The notes under the pieces were generated by a model, which saw only the letters and a program-made list of their open reading frames with translations, had not been told where the DNA came from and ran no database searches. DNA of 64,000 nucleotides from Leadbetterella sp035299025 (GTDB lineage: Bacteria; Bacteroidota; Bacteroidia; Cytophagales; Spirosomataceae). This document shows positions 19,271 through 28,483 of this stretch, piece after piece. A program made the position numbers and the translations under genes. Location: the NCBI GenBank assembly GCA_035299025.1, contig DATGXK010000008.1, positions 186,001-250,000 on the forward strand. Direction: 5' to 3'. The stretch's first letter is position 1. Every line of letters starts with the position of its first letter.

Positions 19271-20314
19271 TTAGTTATTTTCTGGTCTAAGGCTTCTTAC
19301 AGTCTTACCAGCTCTCCACATTTCTGATTCACGAAGTTCTGCCAACTCAACTTCCAATTTCTCACGGTAGTCTGGTTGAGAGTTACGCTCGATAGAGATA
19401 GATGCTTCGTTTTGAGTAACAACAGAGTTGTATAGTTTCTCGAAAACAGGTTTTGTGGCATCACGGAAAGGCTTCCACCAGTCCAAAGCACCTCTTTGAG
19501 CAGTCGTTGAACAGTTAGCATACATCCAGTCCATACCGTTTTCTGCAACCAATGGCATCAAAGATTGCGTTAATTCTTCAACAGTTTCGTTGAAAGCTTC
19601 AGATGGCGAGTGACCATTTGCACGCAATACTTCGTATTGAGCGGCAAAAATACCTTGGATGGCACCCATCAAAGTTCCTCTTTCTCCTGTAAGGTCAGAA
19701 GATACTTCTTTGTAGAAATCTGTTTCGAACAAATATCCTGAACCTACACCGATAGCCATAGCGATACATTTCTCACGAGCCTTACCAGTAGCGTCTTGGT
19801 AAACGGCGAACGATGAGTTCAAGCCTTTACCTTCTACGAATAAACGACGTAGAGAAGTACCTGATCCTTTTGGAGCGGCCAAAAACACGTCCACATCTGC
19901 TGGAGGAACGATACCAGTTTTTTCTTTGTAAGTAATACCGAAGCCATGAGAGAAATACAATGATTTTCCTGGAGTAAGGTATTTTTTAACAGTTGGCCAA
20001 AGCTCGATTTGAGCAGCATCTGAAAGCAAATAACAAATGATTGTTCCTTTTTCAAGAGCTTCTTCGATTTCGAAAAGCGTTTCGCCAGGTACCCAACCAT
20101 CCGCTACAGCTTTGTCGTAAGTTTTACCTTTACGCTGTCCAACGATAACTGGAAGACCATTGTCACGCATATTCATTGCTTGACCGGGACCTTGTACACC
20201 ATATCCAATCACAGCGATTACCTCGTTGCTTAATACTTCTCTTGCTTTTTCAAGGGGAAATTCTTCTCTTGTTACTACTTCCTCCTCTACACCACCAAAA
20301 TTTAACTTTGCCAT
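19271..20314 (-). CDS. ilvC: Ketol-acid reductoisomerase
   Basis: 347 residues. It isomerises and reduces acetolactate or acetohydroxybutyrate with NAD(P)H and Mg2+, the second common step of valine/isoleucine synthesis. The Rossmann motif IAVIGYGVQGPGQAMNMRD lies at about residues 33-51. The C-terminal knotted domain has TGERGTLMGAIQGIF (metal ligands) and NETVEELTQSLMPL. The text differs noticeably from the classic E. coli and Bacillus forms, as expected for the Bacteroidetes branch. It is the last gene of ilvD-B-N-C; a 108-bp spacer separates it from ilvN. Confidence 0.95.
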   Translation of the reverse strand: MAKLNFGGVEEEVVTREEFPLEKAREVLSNEVIAVIGYGVQGPGQAMNMRDNGLPVIVGQRKGKTYDKAVADGWVPGETLFEIEEALEKGTIICYLLSDAAQIELWPTVKKYLTPGKSLYFSHGFGITYKEKTGIVPPADVDVFLAAPKGSGTSLRRLFVEGKGLNSSFAVYQDATGKAREKCIAMAIGVGSGYLFETDFYKEVSSDLTGERGTLMGAIQGIFAAQYEVLRANGHSPSEAFNETVEELTQSLMPLVAENGMDWMYANCSTTAQRGALDWWKPFRDATKPVFEKLYNSVVTQNEASISIERNSQPDYREKLEVELAELRESEMWRAGKTVRSLRPENN

Positions 20315-20422
20315 TTATATACTATTTTGTTTTAGAAAATCGAACAATATGTTCTACGTTATATTTAAAAAAATCTCAAAAACGCTACAAATTTCCGAAT
20401 AAATTCGGCGAATTTCAAATTA

Positions 20423-20959
20423 TCACAGATAATATTCCCATTCCTGATCCTCAGGTAGATACTCCACCAATCCTTGTGGGGTTTTGCCAATGGCCACCCT
20501 TCCAGAGCGAACAAATTCTATGATTCCATGAGGTTTAAGGTATCTGAAAAAATCAAAAATTTCTTCTTCCGTACCTGTTTTTTGGATGGTTACATAATCC
20601 AAGCCCCAATAAACCACCCAAGCCTTATAAATGCGGTTGATGGTGTCTATGTCCAAGGCTTTTCCACCAATTGGCGTGGAAATCTTGAAAAGTGCGATTT
20701 CGTTGTACACGATTTCGTCGTTGAGATACCCAAATACAGCCAAAACTTCTACAATTTTCCTGATTTGGCGAACCAACTTTTCTACTTCTTCTCGCTTTTC
20801 GTGTTTGATCACAATCGTGAATCGAGAAACGCCTTTTCTGACAGTTTCAGAAACGGTAAGGCTTTCTATATTTATTCTTCTACGTGTAAATATTACCGTG
20901 ATCTTGTTCAAAAGACCAATGCTATTTTCAGTAAAAACACATATGGTATATTGCGTCAT
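20423..20959 (-). CDS. ilvN: Acetolactate synthase small (regulatory) subunit
   Basis: 178 residues. The N-terminal ACT domain (YTICVFTENSIGLLNKITV, then RRINIESLTVSETV) binds valine or another branched-chain amino acid for feedback inhibition. The C-terminal half (about 80-178) is the ALS small-subunit domain. It follows ilvB after 40 bp and should assemble with it. The length is that of bacterial IlvN/IlvH. Confidence 0.95.
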   Translation of the reverse strand: MTQYTICVFTENSIGLLNKITVIFTRRRINIESLTVSETVRKGVSRFTIVIKHEKREEVEKLVRQIRKIVEVLAVFGYLNDEIVYNEIALFKISTPIGGKALDIDTINRIYKAWVVYWGLDYVTIQKTGTEEEIFDFFRYLKPHGIIEFVRSGRVAIGKTPQGLVEYLPEDQEWEYYL

Positions 20960-20999
20960 AATTTTTCTAATTTGCTGTAAATGTTACTCTTAAATTGTT

Positions 21000-22739
21000 T
21001 TAAACAAGTCTGATTTCACTTACACTTCTTCCGGCAGGTACCATCGGAAATACATTCTCCTCTTTCTCTACCACTACTTCCAACACGTATCCACCATCGT
21101 GAGCCAACATTTTGTCAATGGCCTCACTCAATTGATCTCTTTCGGTAATCTTCTCACCTTCTAGTCCAAATCCTTTCGAAATCATGATGAAGTCTGGATT
21201 TTGAAGCTCTACGAATGAATACCTTTTGTCAAAAAACAGCTGTTGCCACTGGCGTACCATTCCCAAATAATTGTTATTCAGAATAATAAGCTTAACAGGT
21301 AATTTACTCTGAGCTATAGTTCCCAATTCTTGAATAGTCATTTGAAAACAACCATCACCAATGAATGCAATTACGTCTCTGTCTGGAGCTCCCATTTTGG
21401 CTCCTAAGGCTGCAGGTATTGCAAAACCCATGGTTCCTAATCCACCCGAAGCTATATAAGAATTGTGTCTTTTAAACTCAAAATATCTGGCCGTAACCAT
21501 CTGATGTTGACCTACATCCACTACAACACAAGCTTCCCCTTTGGTTTTATCCGAAACCATTTTCACCACCTCAGCCATTTTTATTTGACCTTCAAACTTG
21601 AGGTCTCTGTCGGTAACGGCTTCTTTTTCTTTTGGTTCAAGTTTCCTGAATTCGTTCTTCCAGCCTGTAAAGTCACCCTTTTTCACCAATGGCGTGAGCA
21701 GCTCCAAAACTTCTTTTACGTCCCCAATTACAGGAGCTTCTGTTTTCTTGATTTTTTCAATTTCTGCTGGGTCTATCTCAATGTGCACAATCTTTGCCTG
21801 CTTGGCAAAAAGCGAAGCATCTCCCGTAACCCTGTCGTCAAAACGCATACCTATGGCTATCAAAACATCACACTGGTCGGTCATTACATTAGGTGCGTAC
21901 ATACCGTGCATACCCAACCAACCCATATAGTTAGGGTGGTCTATAGAAATACCAGAAAGTCCTAACAGTGTACTAGCACATGGAATATCGGTTTTTTCTA
22001 CAAACTCTTTAAACTCCTGCATAGCACCTGAAATAAGCACTCCATGTCCAAAAAGTATATAAGGTCTTTTGGCTTTGTTGATCAGTTCAGCGGCTTTCTC
22101 CACTTGGTCCATTTTAGGAACTCTCCTTGGGTGATAACCCGGCAGTCCTTCCACTTTTTTATACTTAAATGGCTTGGTCATGCTTTTTACCTGAGCATCT
22201 TTGGTGATGTCAATCAAAACCGGACCAGGCTTTCCGGCTCGAGCAATAAAAAAAGCTTTTGCCAATATCAATGGAATCTCGTCTGGGTCAGTGATTTGGT
22301 AGTTCCATTTGCAGATGGGTGTAGTAATACCAATTACGTCGGTTTCTTGAAATGCATCAGTTCCCAACAAATTGGAAGCCACCTGACCTGTAATGGCCAC
22401 CATAGGTGTACAATCTATAATTGCATCGGCGATTCCCGTCACCAAATTGGTAGCTCCTGGGCCAGAAGTTGCCATACAAACACCTACCCTACCACTTGAT
22501 CGGGCATAGCCTTCGGCGGCATGAGAGGCACCTTGCTCGTGACGAACTAAAATATGGTTTATACGATCGGTGTAGTCGTAGAGTGCATCATAAATAGGCA
22601 TAATGGCTCCACCTGGATACCCAAAGATGGTATCTACACCCTCTGCCACGAAGCACTCCATCAATGCCTGACCACCAGACAAAAACTTCACCTCTTCGAT
22701 TTTAATGTCTTCTTCCATGAAAGCTATTTCTTTACTCAT
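21000..22739 (-). CDS. ilvB: Acetolactate synthase large (catalytic) subunit
   Basis: A 579-residue TPP-dependent enzyme that condenses pyruvate with pyruvate or 2-oxobutyrate. Visible: FGYPGGAIMPIYDAL, the catalytic Glu in RHEQGASHAAEGYARSSG, and the TPP/Mg motif GDGCFQMTIQELGTIAQ in the C-terminal third. The short acidic N-terminal extension (MSKEIAFMEEDIKIEEV) is unusual but common in related bacteria. It lies 71 bp after ilvD and 40 bp before ilvN. Confidence 0.96.
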   Translation of the reverse strand: MSKEIAFMEEDIKIEEVKFLSGGQALMECFVAEGVDTIFGYPGGAIMPIYDALYDYTDRINHILVRHEQGASHAAEGYARSSGRVGVCMATSGPGATNLVTGIADAIIDCTPMVAITGQVASNLLGTDAFQETDVIGITTPICKWNYQITDPDEIPLILAKAFFIARAGKPGPVLIDITKDAQVKSMTKPFKYKKVEGLPGYHPRRVPKMDQVEKAAELINKAKRPYILFGHGVLISGAMQEFKEFVEKTDIPCASTLLGLSGISIDHPNYMGWLGMHGMYAPNVMTDQCDVLIAIGMRFDDRVTGDASLFAKQAKIVHIEIDPAEIEKIKKTEAPVIGDVKEVLELLTPLVKKGDFTGWKNEFRKLEPKEKEAVTDRDLKFEGQIKMAEVVKMVSDKTKGEACVVVDVGQHQMVTARYFEFKRHNSYIASGGLGTMGFAIPAALGAKMGAPDRDVIAFIGDGCFQMTIQELGTIAQSKLPVKLIILNNNYLGMVRQWQQLFFDKRYSFVELQNPDFIMISKGFGLEGEKITERDQLSEAIDKMLAHDGGYVLEVVVEKEENVFPMVPAGRSVSEIRLV

Positions 22740-22810
22740 GGTAATATTGGTTTTGTTTGTTTTTTCTTGAAATGAATGTTTTTAGAATCCAGTTTTGCTT
22801 TTTTTGAAAA

Positions 22811-24493
22811 TTACAAATCGGTTACACAGCCTTTACTAGCTGAACTTACGTTTTTGATGTATTTTCTCAAAACTCCTTTTGTAAACGGTGACGGAATTTG
22901 CTTCCATTGTGCTCTTCTTTCTGCTAGTTCTTCGTCAGAAACATGCAAAATCAGTTGATTAGAATCCGCATCAATCGTAATTTTATCTCCGTCTTTCACC
23001 AAGGCTATGTTTCCACCTTCAAACGCCTCTGGCGTAACATGACCCACCACAAAACCGTGTGTACCTCCTGAAAAACGACCGTCGGTAATCATGGCAACAT
23101 CATTACCAAGACCTGCACCCATTACGGCCGAAGTAGGCTTTAACATTTCTGGCATGCCGGGGCCGCCTTTAGGTCCTTCGTTTCTGATTACTACCACATG
23201 ACCTGGTTTTATTTCTCCTTTTTCCAAAAACTCAATAACTTCTTCTTCCGACTCACATACTTTAGCAGCTCCCTCAAATTTCAAACCTTCTTTGCCCGTT
23301 ATTTTGGCTACAGCTCCATCTGGGGCTAGATTACCATACAGTATCTGTAAATGTCCGCTTGGTTTGATAGGATTAGAAAGTGGACGAATAATCTTCTGGT
23401 TTTCAAACTCTAACTCAACCACATCTGCAAGATTCTCAGCAATAGTTTTGCCAGTAATTGTCATACAGTCACCGTGTAATAAGTTATTGTTCAACAAATA
23501 CTTCATCAAAGCAGGTAAGCCACCAATAGCGAGCATATCTTCCATGTAATATTTACCCGAAGGCTTCAAGTCTGCCAAGAAAGGAACTCTGTCCGAAATT
23601 TCCTGAACATCTTTCAAAGTAAAATCTACATCTGCCGCATGAGCAATGGCCAAATAATGCAAAACTGCATTTGTTGAACCACCAAGAGCCATAACAACAG
23701 TCATAGCGTTCTCAAATGCCTTGCGGGTCATAATATCTTTTGGCAAAATATTCAGCTCCAACATGTTTTTCATGGCCGCACCTATAGCAATACACTCTGC
23801 TTTTTTGCCTTCGTGCGTTGCTGGATAGCTTGAAGAGTTTGGCAATGTCAATCCCATTGCTTCCATAGACGAAGCCATGGTATTGGCCGTATACATACCT
23901 CCACAGGCACCGGCACCAGGGATGGCATTCTTTATAACACCTTCGTAGTCTTCATCTGAGATATTTCCTGCAAATTTCTTCCCAAGGGCCTCAAATGCCG
24001 AAACAATATCTAATTTCTGTCCTTTGTATTCGCCTGAACGGATAGTTCCACCGTAAACCAACATAGCAGGGCGGTTTAATCTAGCAATGGCTATCATGGC
24101 TCCGGGCATGTTTTTGTCGCAACCGACCACCGCAATTACACCGTCGTACCATTGTGCAGCCACTACGTCTTCAATAGAATCGGCAATCAAATCACGACTT
24201 GGTAATGAATAACTCATACCATTGTTGCCGTTTGTCATACCGTCTGATACACCTATCGTATGAAAAATAAGACCTACCATGTCATTGGCCTGAATCCCTT
24301 TTTTTACATGAACAGAAAGTCCATTTAAGTGCATATTACAGGTATTGCCCTCATAACCAGTACTTGCAATACCGATTTGTGGCTTTTGCATGTCATCTGA
24401 AGAAAGACCGATACCGTAAAGCATGGCTTTGGCAGCCGGATTCGTGATTTCTTGCGTTAGGGTTCTACTGAACTTATTGAGGTTTTGCGACAT
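22811..24493 (-). CDS. ilvD: Dihydroxy-acid dehydratase
   Basis: 560 residues. An Fe-S enzyme that dehydrates dihydroxy-isovalerate and dihydroxy-methylvalerate to the keto acids. The three cluster-region cysteines are visible: GNTCNMHLNGL (C52), VGCDKNMPGAM (C125) and GACGGMYTANTMASS (C197). It is the first gene of the ilvD-B-N-C block. A perfect 16-bp palindrome lies 26 bp before its start and a related near-palindrome about 110 bp further out; both could bind a regulator. Confidence 0.97.
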   Translation of the reverse strand: MSQNLNKFSRTLTQEITNPAAKAMLYGIGLSSDDMQKPQIGIASTGYEGNTCNMHLNGLSVHVKKGIQANDMVGLIFHTIGVSDGMTNGNNGMSYSLPSRDLIADSIEDVVAAQWYDGVIAVVGCDKNMPGAMIAIARLNRPAMLVYGGTIRSGEYKGQKLDIVSAFEALGKKFAGNISDEDYEGVIKNAIPGAGACGGMYTANTMASSMEAMGLTLPNSSSYPATHEGKKAECIAIGAAMKNMLELNILPKDIMTRKAFENAMTVVMALGGSTNAVLHYLAIAHAADVDFTLKDVQEISDRVPFLADLKPSGKYYMEDMLAIGGLPALMKYLLNNNLLHGDCMTITGKTIAENLADVVELEFENQKIIRPLSNPIKPSGHLQILYGNLAPDGAVAKITGKEGLKFEGAAKVCESEEEVIEFLEKGEIKPGHVVVIRNEGPKGGPGMPEMLKPTSAVMGAGLGNDVAMITDGRFSGGTHGFVVGHVTPEAFEGGNIALVKDGDKITIDADSNQLILHVSDEELAERRAQWKQIPSPFTKGVLRKYIKNVSSASKGCVTDL

Positions 24494-24518
24494 TTTATTT
24501 TTAAAGTAAATTGTTAAT

Positions 24519-24534
24519 TAGCGAAATTTCGCTA
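24519..24534. promoter_or_regulatory. Perfect 16-bp palindrome before ilvD (operator candidate)
   Basis: TAGCGAAATTTCGCTA is its own reverse complement. It lies between ilvD (start 24493) and the upstream region, in the position of an operator or 5' leader element. Confidence 0.55.
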
Positions 24535-24629
24535 AAATACTTATTTCAACTTTACAAATAAAAAAACATAAAATAATAATTACAAATAAAACTTGTAAAA
24601 ATCGGCAGCAATAGGCCTCCTTGTTGAAT

Positions 24630-24646
24630 TAGTGAAATATCGCACT
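24630..24646. promoter_or_regulatory. Second, imperfect copy of the ilvD palindrome
   Basis: TAGTGAAATATCGCACT shares the TAGyGAAATwTCGC core with the palindrome at 24519-24534. It lies just beyond the end of the receptor gene upstream of ilvD. Confidence 0.35.
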
Positions 24647-24659
24647 TAAAAAAGTACAA

Positions 24660-27056
24660 TTATTTGGAGTCCATCCCCTCCATATTGAACATATCAAAGC
24701 CTTCGTTTTTCTTTTTTTGGCCAAAATTGTAGCGAATATTGATGCCGAAACGACGAGAATCGCCTCTGCGAAAGCCAGTGGCGTTTATATTTCCTTGGTT
24801 TAACGTAAAGGAATAGTTGTAAGAATAAAACAAATCTCGCATTTGGGCAGTAATGACCAACTTCTTGTTAAAAAACTGTCTGTTGATGCTCAAATCTAAA
24901 TCACCAAAATTGCTGAGTTCATAGAATTGTTGCTGTCCATTTGTTCTGAAAAAACCATTGAGATAAACAGACGAATTAGCGTCGATTTTCAACTGATGAA
25001 AGGTAAAGAAAGACCATGTGCCTTTGGAGAAAGTGATAGGCTTATTGTCCAGCTGACCTTCATAATCGTTAAACATAAACATAGTACCCACCACAAAAAA
25101 ATACTTTTTACCAGGGGGAACAGCACCCAAAAGCCTAAAATACGTTTCCGTATTTTTACCTAAATTTTGATAGGTTCTGTACGAAACTCTAGCGTCCGAT
25201 TTATCCTGAAGTACCACCGATGTGAAGATATCCTTTACGTAATTTCGGCCAATGGCGAAAATCGGCCTTTCATCAAAACTGATATTGGCCTCTATGTTAT
25301 TGGTAAACTGTGGCCTGAGCGATGGATTTCCTGATTCATAAATGTATTGATCTACAAAACGTGGAAATGGATTCAGGTATTCATAGACCGGCCTGCTAAT
25401 AGTTCTACGAGCTATCAAATATCCCCGAAGGTCATAAGAAGCGATTTTAAATAACTTTCTACTGAAGAAAATATAAGGAAAAAGATCTGTTCTATTGATA
25501 CTAAAAGTAGTATCCGACGGCACAGTTTGACGGCCTTTCATGACTGTATTTTCCAATCTCGCACCGGTTTTAAGTACATATTTCCCAAAACTTTTTGACA
25601 TCTGAGAATAGGCCGCATTGATATTCTCAAAATAATCAAACGCGTTGGTTCTAAAAGCATCTTTGGCCGTGATACCATTTCTAGTTATGGTATATTCGGT
25701 TTTAGAGTCAAAATTCTGAATGGAGGTTTTCAAACCCGACTCCAGCGTTAATTTTTTAGGAAAAAGATATTTAAAATCTAACATTGAAGCAAATAAAGTT
25801 CTGGAATTGAGCCAGTCGCCCGCACCACTGAAACTTATGGCTGTAGGAATCACAAAGTTAGTATTGTAACCCTGCCCACCGTTTGTCTCAAAATAATCTA
25901 AAGATGCATCAAACCTTAACTCCGAGCCTTTTTCATCAAATTTATATTTGGCGTTTACGCCTTGATTAATGTTGTAGTTTTGGGTATTATTTTCTACCAA
26001 GTTGGTGTTTTGAGAAAATTTTTCAGCAAAACTTACTGAATTCACCACCTCACTGTTGTTTTCAATTCTGCTTTGGTTGTCGTTAAAACTGAGCCTGCCA
26101 TCGTAGCCCACTTCTAGTTTTTTGGAAAGGTCGAAATTAGCTCCAAATCCTGAAAAAATACTGTAGGCAGGAAAAATTGAATAACTATCCGTATTCAGAT
26201 TACGATTTTCAGTTCCCATAACACGCTCAAAAGCTGACTCATCAAAGGATTTGCGGTGGTTGAAGTTCAGGTTGAGATACGAACTTCGGGTTTCTAGACT
26301 CCGGTTGAGATTTATACCAACAAACTGGTTTCCAAATCTTCCTTGATTAAAACCTGCGTTTACTGTACCCGTTCTTCCCAATTTTACACCTTTTTTCAAA
26401 ACCACATTGACTGCTCCACCGGAACTCGAGGCATCCATACTGGCGGATGGGGTTCTGATAATCTCTATTTTTTCGATACTGTTCGGCGGCAAACTTTTGA
26501 GAATAGACGCAATATCCGAAGGTCCCAACTTTTGTTCTCGGCCGTTGATATAAATTCTAGCTGGACTTGAGCTATTAAGATAAACATTACCATCTTGGTC
26601 CACAAAAAGCCCTGGTGTTTTTTCTATCAACTCGAAGGCATTGGTACTCATACCAGCCAGAGGCTCTGGATCTACGATGGTTTTGTCGTCTTCCTGAGTC
26701 ATGAGCGGCTTTTTGGCCGTTACGGTAACCGAACTAAGCGTTTGAGAATCATCCTGCAAAGTAAAAATATAGGCTTTGCCCTTTTCAGAAGTATTTATAA
26801 TTGAGGTAAAAGGCTTGTACCCAACCGAACTGGCTCTTAGAAGATAAATAGAATTGGGGTTAAGATTAAACTCCGCTCTTCCAGAAGTATCCGTGAAATT
26901 ATTTAGTTGAAAAGATTTATTCAAAGAATCTCTCAAATTGACTGTAACGCCAAACAATGGTGCCGAAAATTTGTCGACAAACTTTACTTGTATTTTTTGA
27001 GAAAAAGCTTGAAGGCTGACGTTGAGGATGAAGAAAATTAGGAATAGCTTTTTCAT
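24660..27056 (-). CDS. TonB-dependent-receptor-like outer-membrane beta-barrel protein
   Basis: 798 residues. In order: signal peptide (1-19); a carboxypeptidase-regulatory-like beta sandwich (about 21-105); a plug domain (about 110-225, ARIYINGREQKLGPSDIASI, then SIEKIEIIRTPSASMDASS and GGAVNVVLKKG); and a large barrel of the outer-membrane beta-barrel 3 type ending in a short Met-rich tail (MFNMEGMDSK). It lacks a clear SusC signature and no SusD follows, so it is probably a stand-alone receptor or a non-transport barrel of the same fold. The substrate is unknown. Confidence 0.82.
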   Translation of the reverse strand: MKKLFLIFFILNVSLQAFSQKIQVKFVDKFSAPLFGVTVNLRDSLNKSFQLNNFTDTSGRAEFNLNPNSIYLLRASSVGYKPFTSIINTSEKGKAYIFTLQDDSQTLSSVTVTAKKPLMTQEDDKTIVDPEPLAGMSTNAFELIEKTPGLFVDQDGNVYLNSSSPARIYINGREQKLGPSDIASILKSLPPNSIEKIEIIRTPSASMDASSSGGAVNVVLKKGVKLGRTGTVNAGFNQGRFGNQFVGINLNRSLETRSSYLNLNFNHRKSFDESAFERVMGTENRNLNTDSYSIFPAYSIFSGFGANFDLSKKLEVGYDGRLSFNDNQSRIENNSEVVNSVSFAEKFSQNTNLVENNTQNYNINQGVNAKYKFDEKGSELRFDASLDYFETNGGQGYNTNFVIPTAISFSGAGDWLNSRTLFASMLDFKYLFPKKLTLESGLKTSIQNFDSKTEYTITRNGITAKDAFRTNAFDYFENINAAYSQMSKSFGKYVLKTGARLENTVMKGRQTVPSDTTFSINRTDLFPYIFFSRKLFKIASYDLRGYLIARRTISRPVYEYLNPFPRFVDQYIYESGNPSLRPQFTNNIEANISFDERPIFAIGRNYVKDIFTSVVLQDKSDARVSYRTYQNLGKNTETYFRLLGAVPPGKKYFFVVGTMFMFNDYEGQLDNKPITFSKGTWSFFTFHQLKIDANSSVYLNGFFRTNGQQQFYELSNFGDLDLSINRQFFNKKLVITAQMRDLFYSYNYSFTLNQGNINATGFRRGDSRRFGINIRYNFGQKKKNEGFDMFNMEGMDSK

Positions 27057-27144
27057 GCTGATTTGAGAGAGTCGAATTAAATTGGATTCAAAATTAGGTA
27101 CTTTGCAAGAGTTTCATGATAGAAATTGATGAACGGATAAACAA

Positions 27145-27342
27145 TCAGTATTTCCTATCCCTCATTTCATTTAGATTTCGCTCCCAAGTAACTTGTCCAA
27201 ACAATTCTATCATTTTTAGTCGTTTCAGGGAAACTAAATGTAACCTCAATGCTTCCTCAACTATTTCCTCTTTAGTTTTTAATGATGATAAAAGTTGAGC
27301 TTCCTCCAAAAGTATGTTTTCAATTTAAACTTTAATTTTCAT
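27145..27342 (-). pseudogene. VapB-like antitoxin relic with in-frame stop
   Basis: From the ATG at 27342 the minus strand reads MKIKV, then TAA (27327-27325), then an open frame to TGA at 27147-27145. Read through, the tail ILLEEAQLLSSLKTKEEIVE, EALRLHLVSLKRLKMIELFG and QVTWERNLNEMRDRKY has the full layout of VapB ribbon-helix-helix antitoxins (an LLxEA helix, KTKxEIVEEALR, then xGxVxWExxLxxMR). The sixth codon is normally a beta-strand residue. Only 88 bp separate it from the next gene, so no PIN-domain VapC toxin follows; a few residues (IVYPFINF) may be a stub of one. It is likely a dead toxin-antitoxin locus. Confidence 0.75.
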
Positions 27343-27423
27343 TTAACCTTTTGTTATAATTGTCACTAAAATACAAATTAAATAGTATCATAAAAAGCAT
27401 AAAAACTCTTTAAATCAAACAAT

Positions 27424-27451
27424 AAGGCCAGTTCCCAAAGAAACTGACCTT
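27424..27451 (-). terminator. Hairpin after the duplicated argG tail
   Basis: AAGGCCAGTT (27424-27433) pairs with AACTGACCTT (27442-27451) with one wobble. The minus-strand downstream sequence is T-rich but has no long run. Confidence 0.5.
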
Positions 27452-27474
27452 GCTAATATACCATGACAGAAAAC

Positions 27475-27549
27475 CTCACTTCTTCTCCGCCAATTCCTGA
27501 TTTTTTTGATGAATCATTACTTGGTTGGAGGCTATTTTTGAGAAACCTC
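27475..27549 (-). repeat. Duplicated 3' end of argG (detached copy)
   Basis: This 75-bp segment matches 28409-28483, the end of argG, at 71 of 75 positions by hand alignment. Read on the minus strand it still encodes the last 23 ArgG residues with one change (Ile to Asn) and an in-frame stop, but has no gene in front. Together the copies bracket the PKD lipoprotein gene as a direct repeat. Confidence 0.9.
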
Positions 27550-27568
27550 ATAATCCAATATTCGATAC

Positions 27569-28372
27569 CTACAAAGGATTTTCAACAACGAAGGGGACAT
27601 AGATATCGTAGAATTTAAATGAAACATTATAAGATACTTTTTGCACCGTGTTTAATTCGAAAACACCAATGTAACTACCTGTAAGGCGATTTTGAGAAAG
27701 TTTTGAAATTATCCACTTACCTTGTATCTCAACCAAACTCCCTTTTTTATCAACAGATTGTAAACCCAAGCTTCTGAACTGAATTTTAGCGTTAACGAAT
27801 GATTCTTTTTTATTGGAAAGAATAAATCCTTCTGGATTAAATGAAAAGAAATCGTTATTCTTATCCCTTAAATACCAATAACTTAAAAACAAATACCGTT
27901 TAGTGTAATCATAATATACCGGCAGTTGTGAAGGATAAATAGTACCACTTAATCCATTTATGTTAAACTCGATGCGGCCTCTTTGTTGTATTTCGTTACC
28001 ATTTGTTTTACTGTAAAAATCCCTAACTTCCTTTTTATCAAAAATAGCATTTGAATTATTTACTTCAATAACTTTAGTTTTTTTATTTGTTTTACCAAAC
28101 TTATTTTCAGCGATGAATTCCACAGAATAGTTTCCATTCAGAAAATACTCAATTTCTGGGTCAACGTTTGAAGAAGTTGTACTATCACCAAAGTCCCACT
28201 TATAATTCAAGGAATTTTTTGAAAGATTCTGAAAATTTACCGAACCAGTTGGGTTTAATCTAAAACCAAAATCAGCAATCGGCTCAGAGTCAGGCGTAGT
28301 TTCTATTTGGTTTTGGCATGAGATAAAAAATACTACAATAAAATGGCTAAATAAGAACAACTTTTTAATCAT
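27569..28372 (-). CDS. PKD-domain lipoprotein of unknown function
   Basis: 267 residues. A lipoprotein signal (FSHFIVVFFISCQ, Cys19) is followed by one PKD domain (about 30-105: NYKWDFGDSTTSSNVDPEIE, then NGNYSVEFIAENKFG). The C-terminal 160 residues are a beta-rich region that I do not recognise. It should be anchored to a periplasmic or surface membrane face. By eye it is more AT-rich than argG and lies precisely between argG and a detached copy of the argG tail. That suggests recent insertion or duplication at this place. It begins 37 bp after argG on the same strand and probably shares its transcript. Confidence 0.75.
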   Translation of the reverse strand: MIKKLFLFSHFIVVFFISCQNQIETTPDSEPIADFGFRLNPTGSVNFQNLSKNSLNYKWDFGDSTTSSNVDPEIEYFLNGNYSVEFIAENKFGKTNKKTKVIEVNNSNAIFDKKEVRDFYSKTNGNEIQQRGRIEFNINGLSGTIYPSQLPVYYDYTKRYLFLSYWYLRDKNNDFFSFNPEGFILSNKKESFVNAKIQFRSLGLQSVDKKGSLVEIQGKWIISKLSQNRLTGSYIGVFELNTVQKVSYNVSFKFYDIYVPFVVENPL

Positions 28373-28408
28373 ATAATTAGGCCATTAAAATATTTCAGTC
28401 TTACAAAA

Positions 28409-28483
28409 CTCACTTTTTCTCAGCCAATTCCTGAATTTTTTGATGGATCATTACTTGGTTGGAGGCTATTTTTGAGAAACCTC
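28409..28483 (-). repeat. argG 3' end, functional copy of the 75-bp direct repeat
   Basis: Partner of 27475-27549; it contains the argG stop codon at 28410-28412. Confidence 0.9.

Noticed and set aside
20315..24660. A branched-chain amino-acid leader peptide or T-box in front of the ilv block
   Set aside because: No run of Leu/Ile/Val codons and no T-box-like structure was seen in the upstream gaps.
27116..27298. A 60-codon plus-strand frame in the vapB relic
   Set aside because: It is the reverse-strand shadow of the VapB-like sequence.
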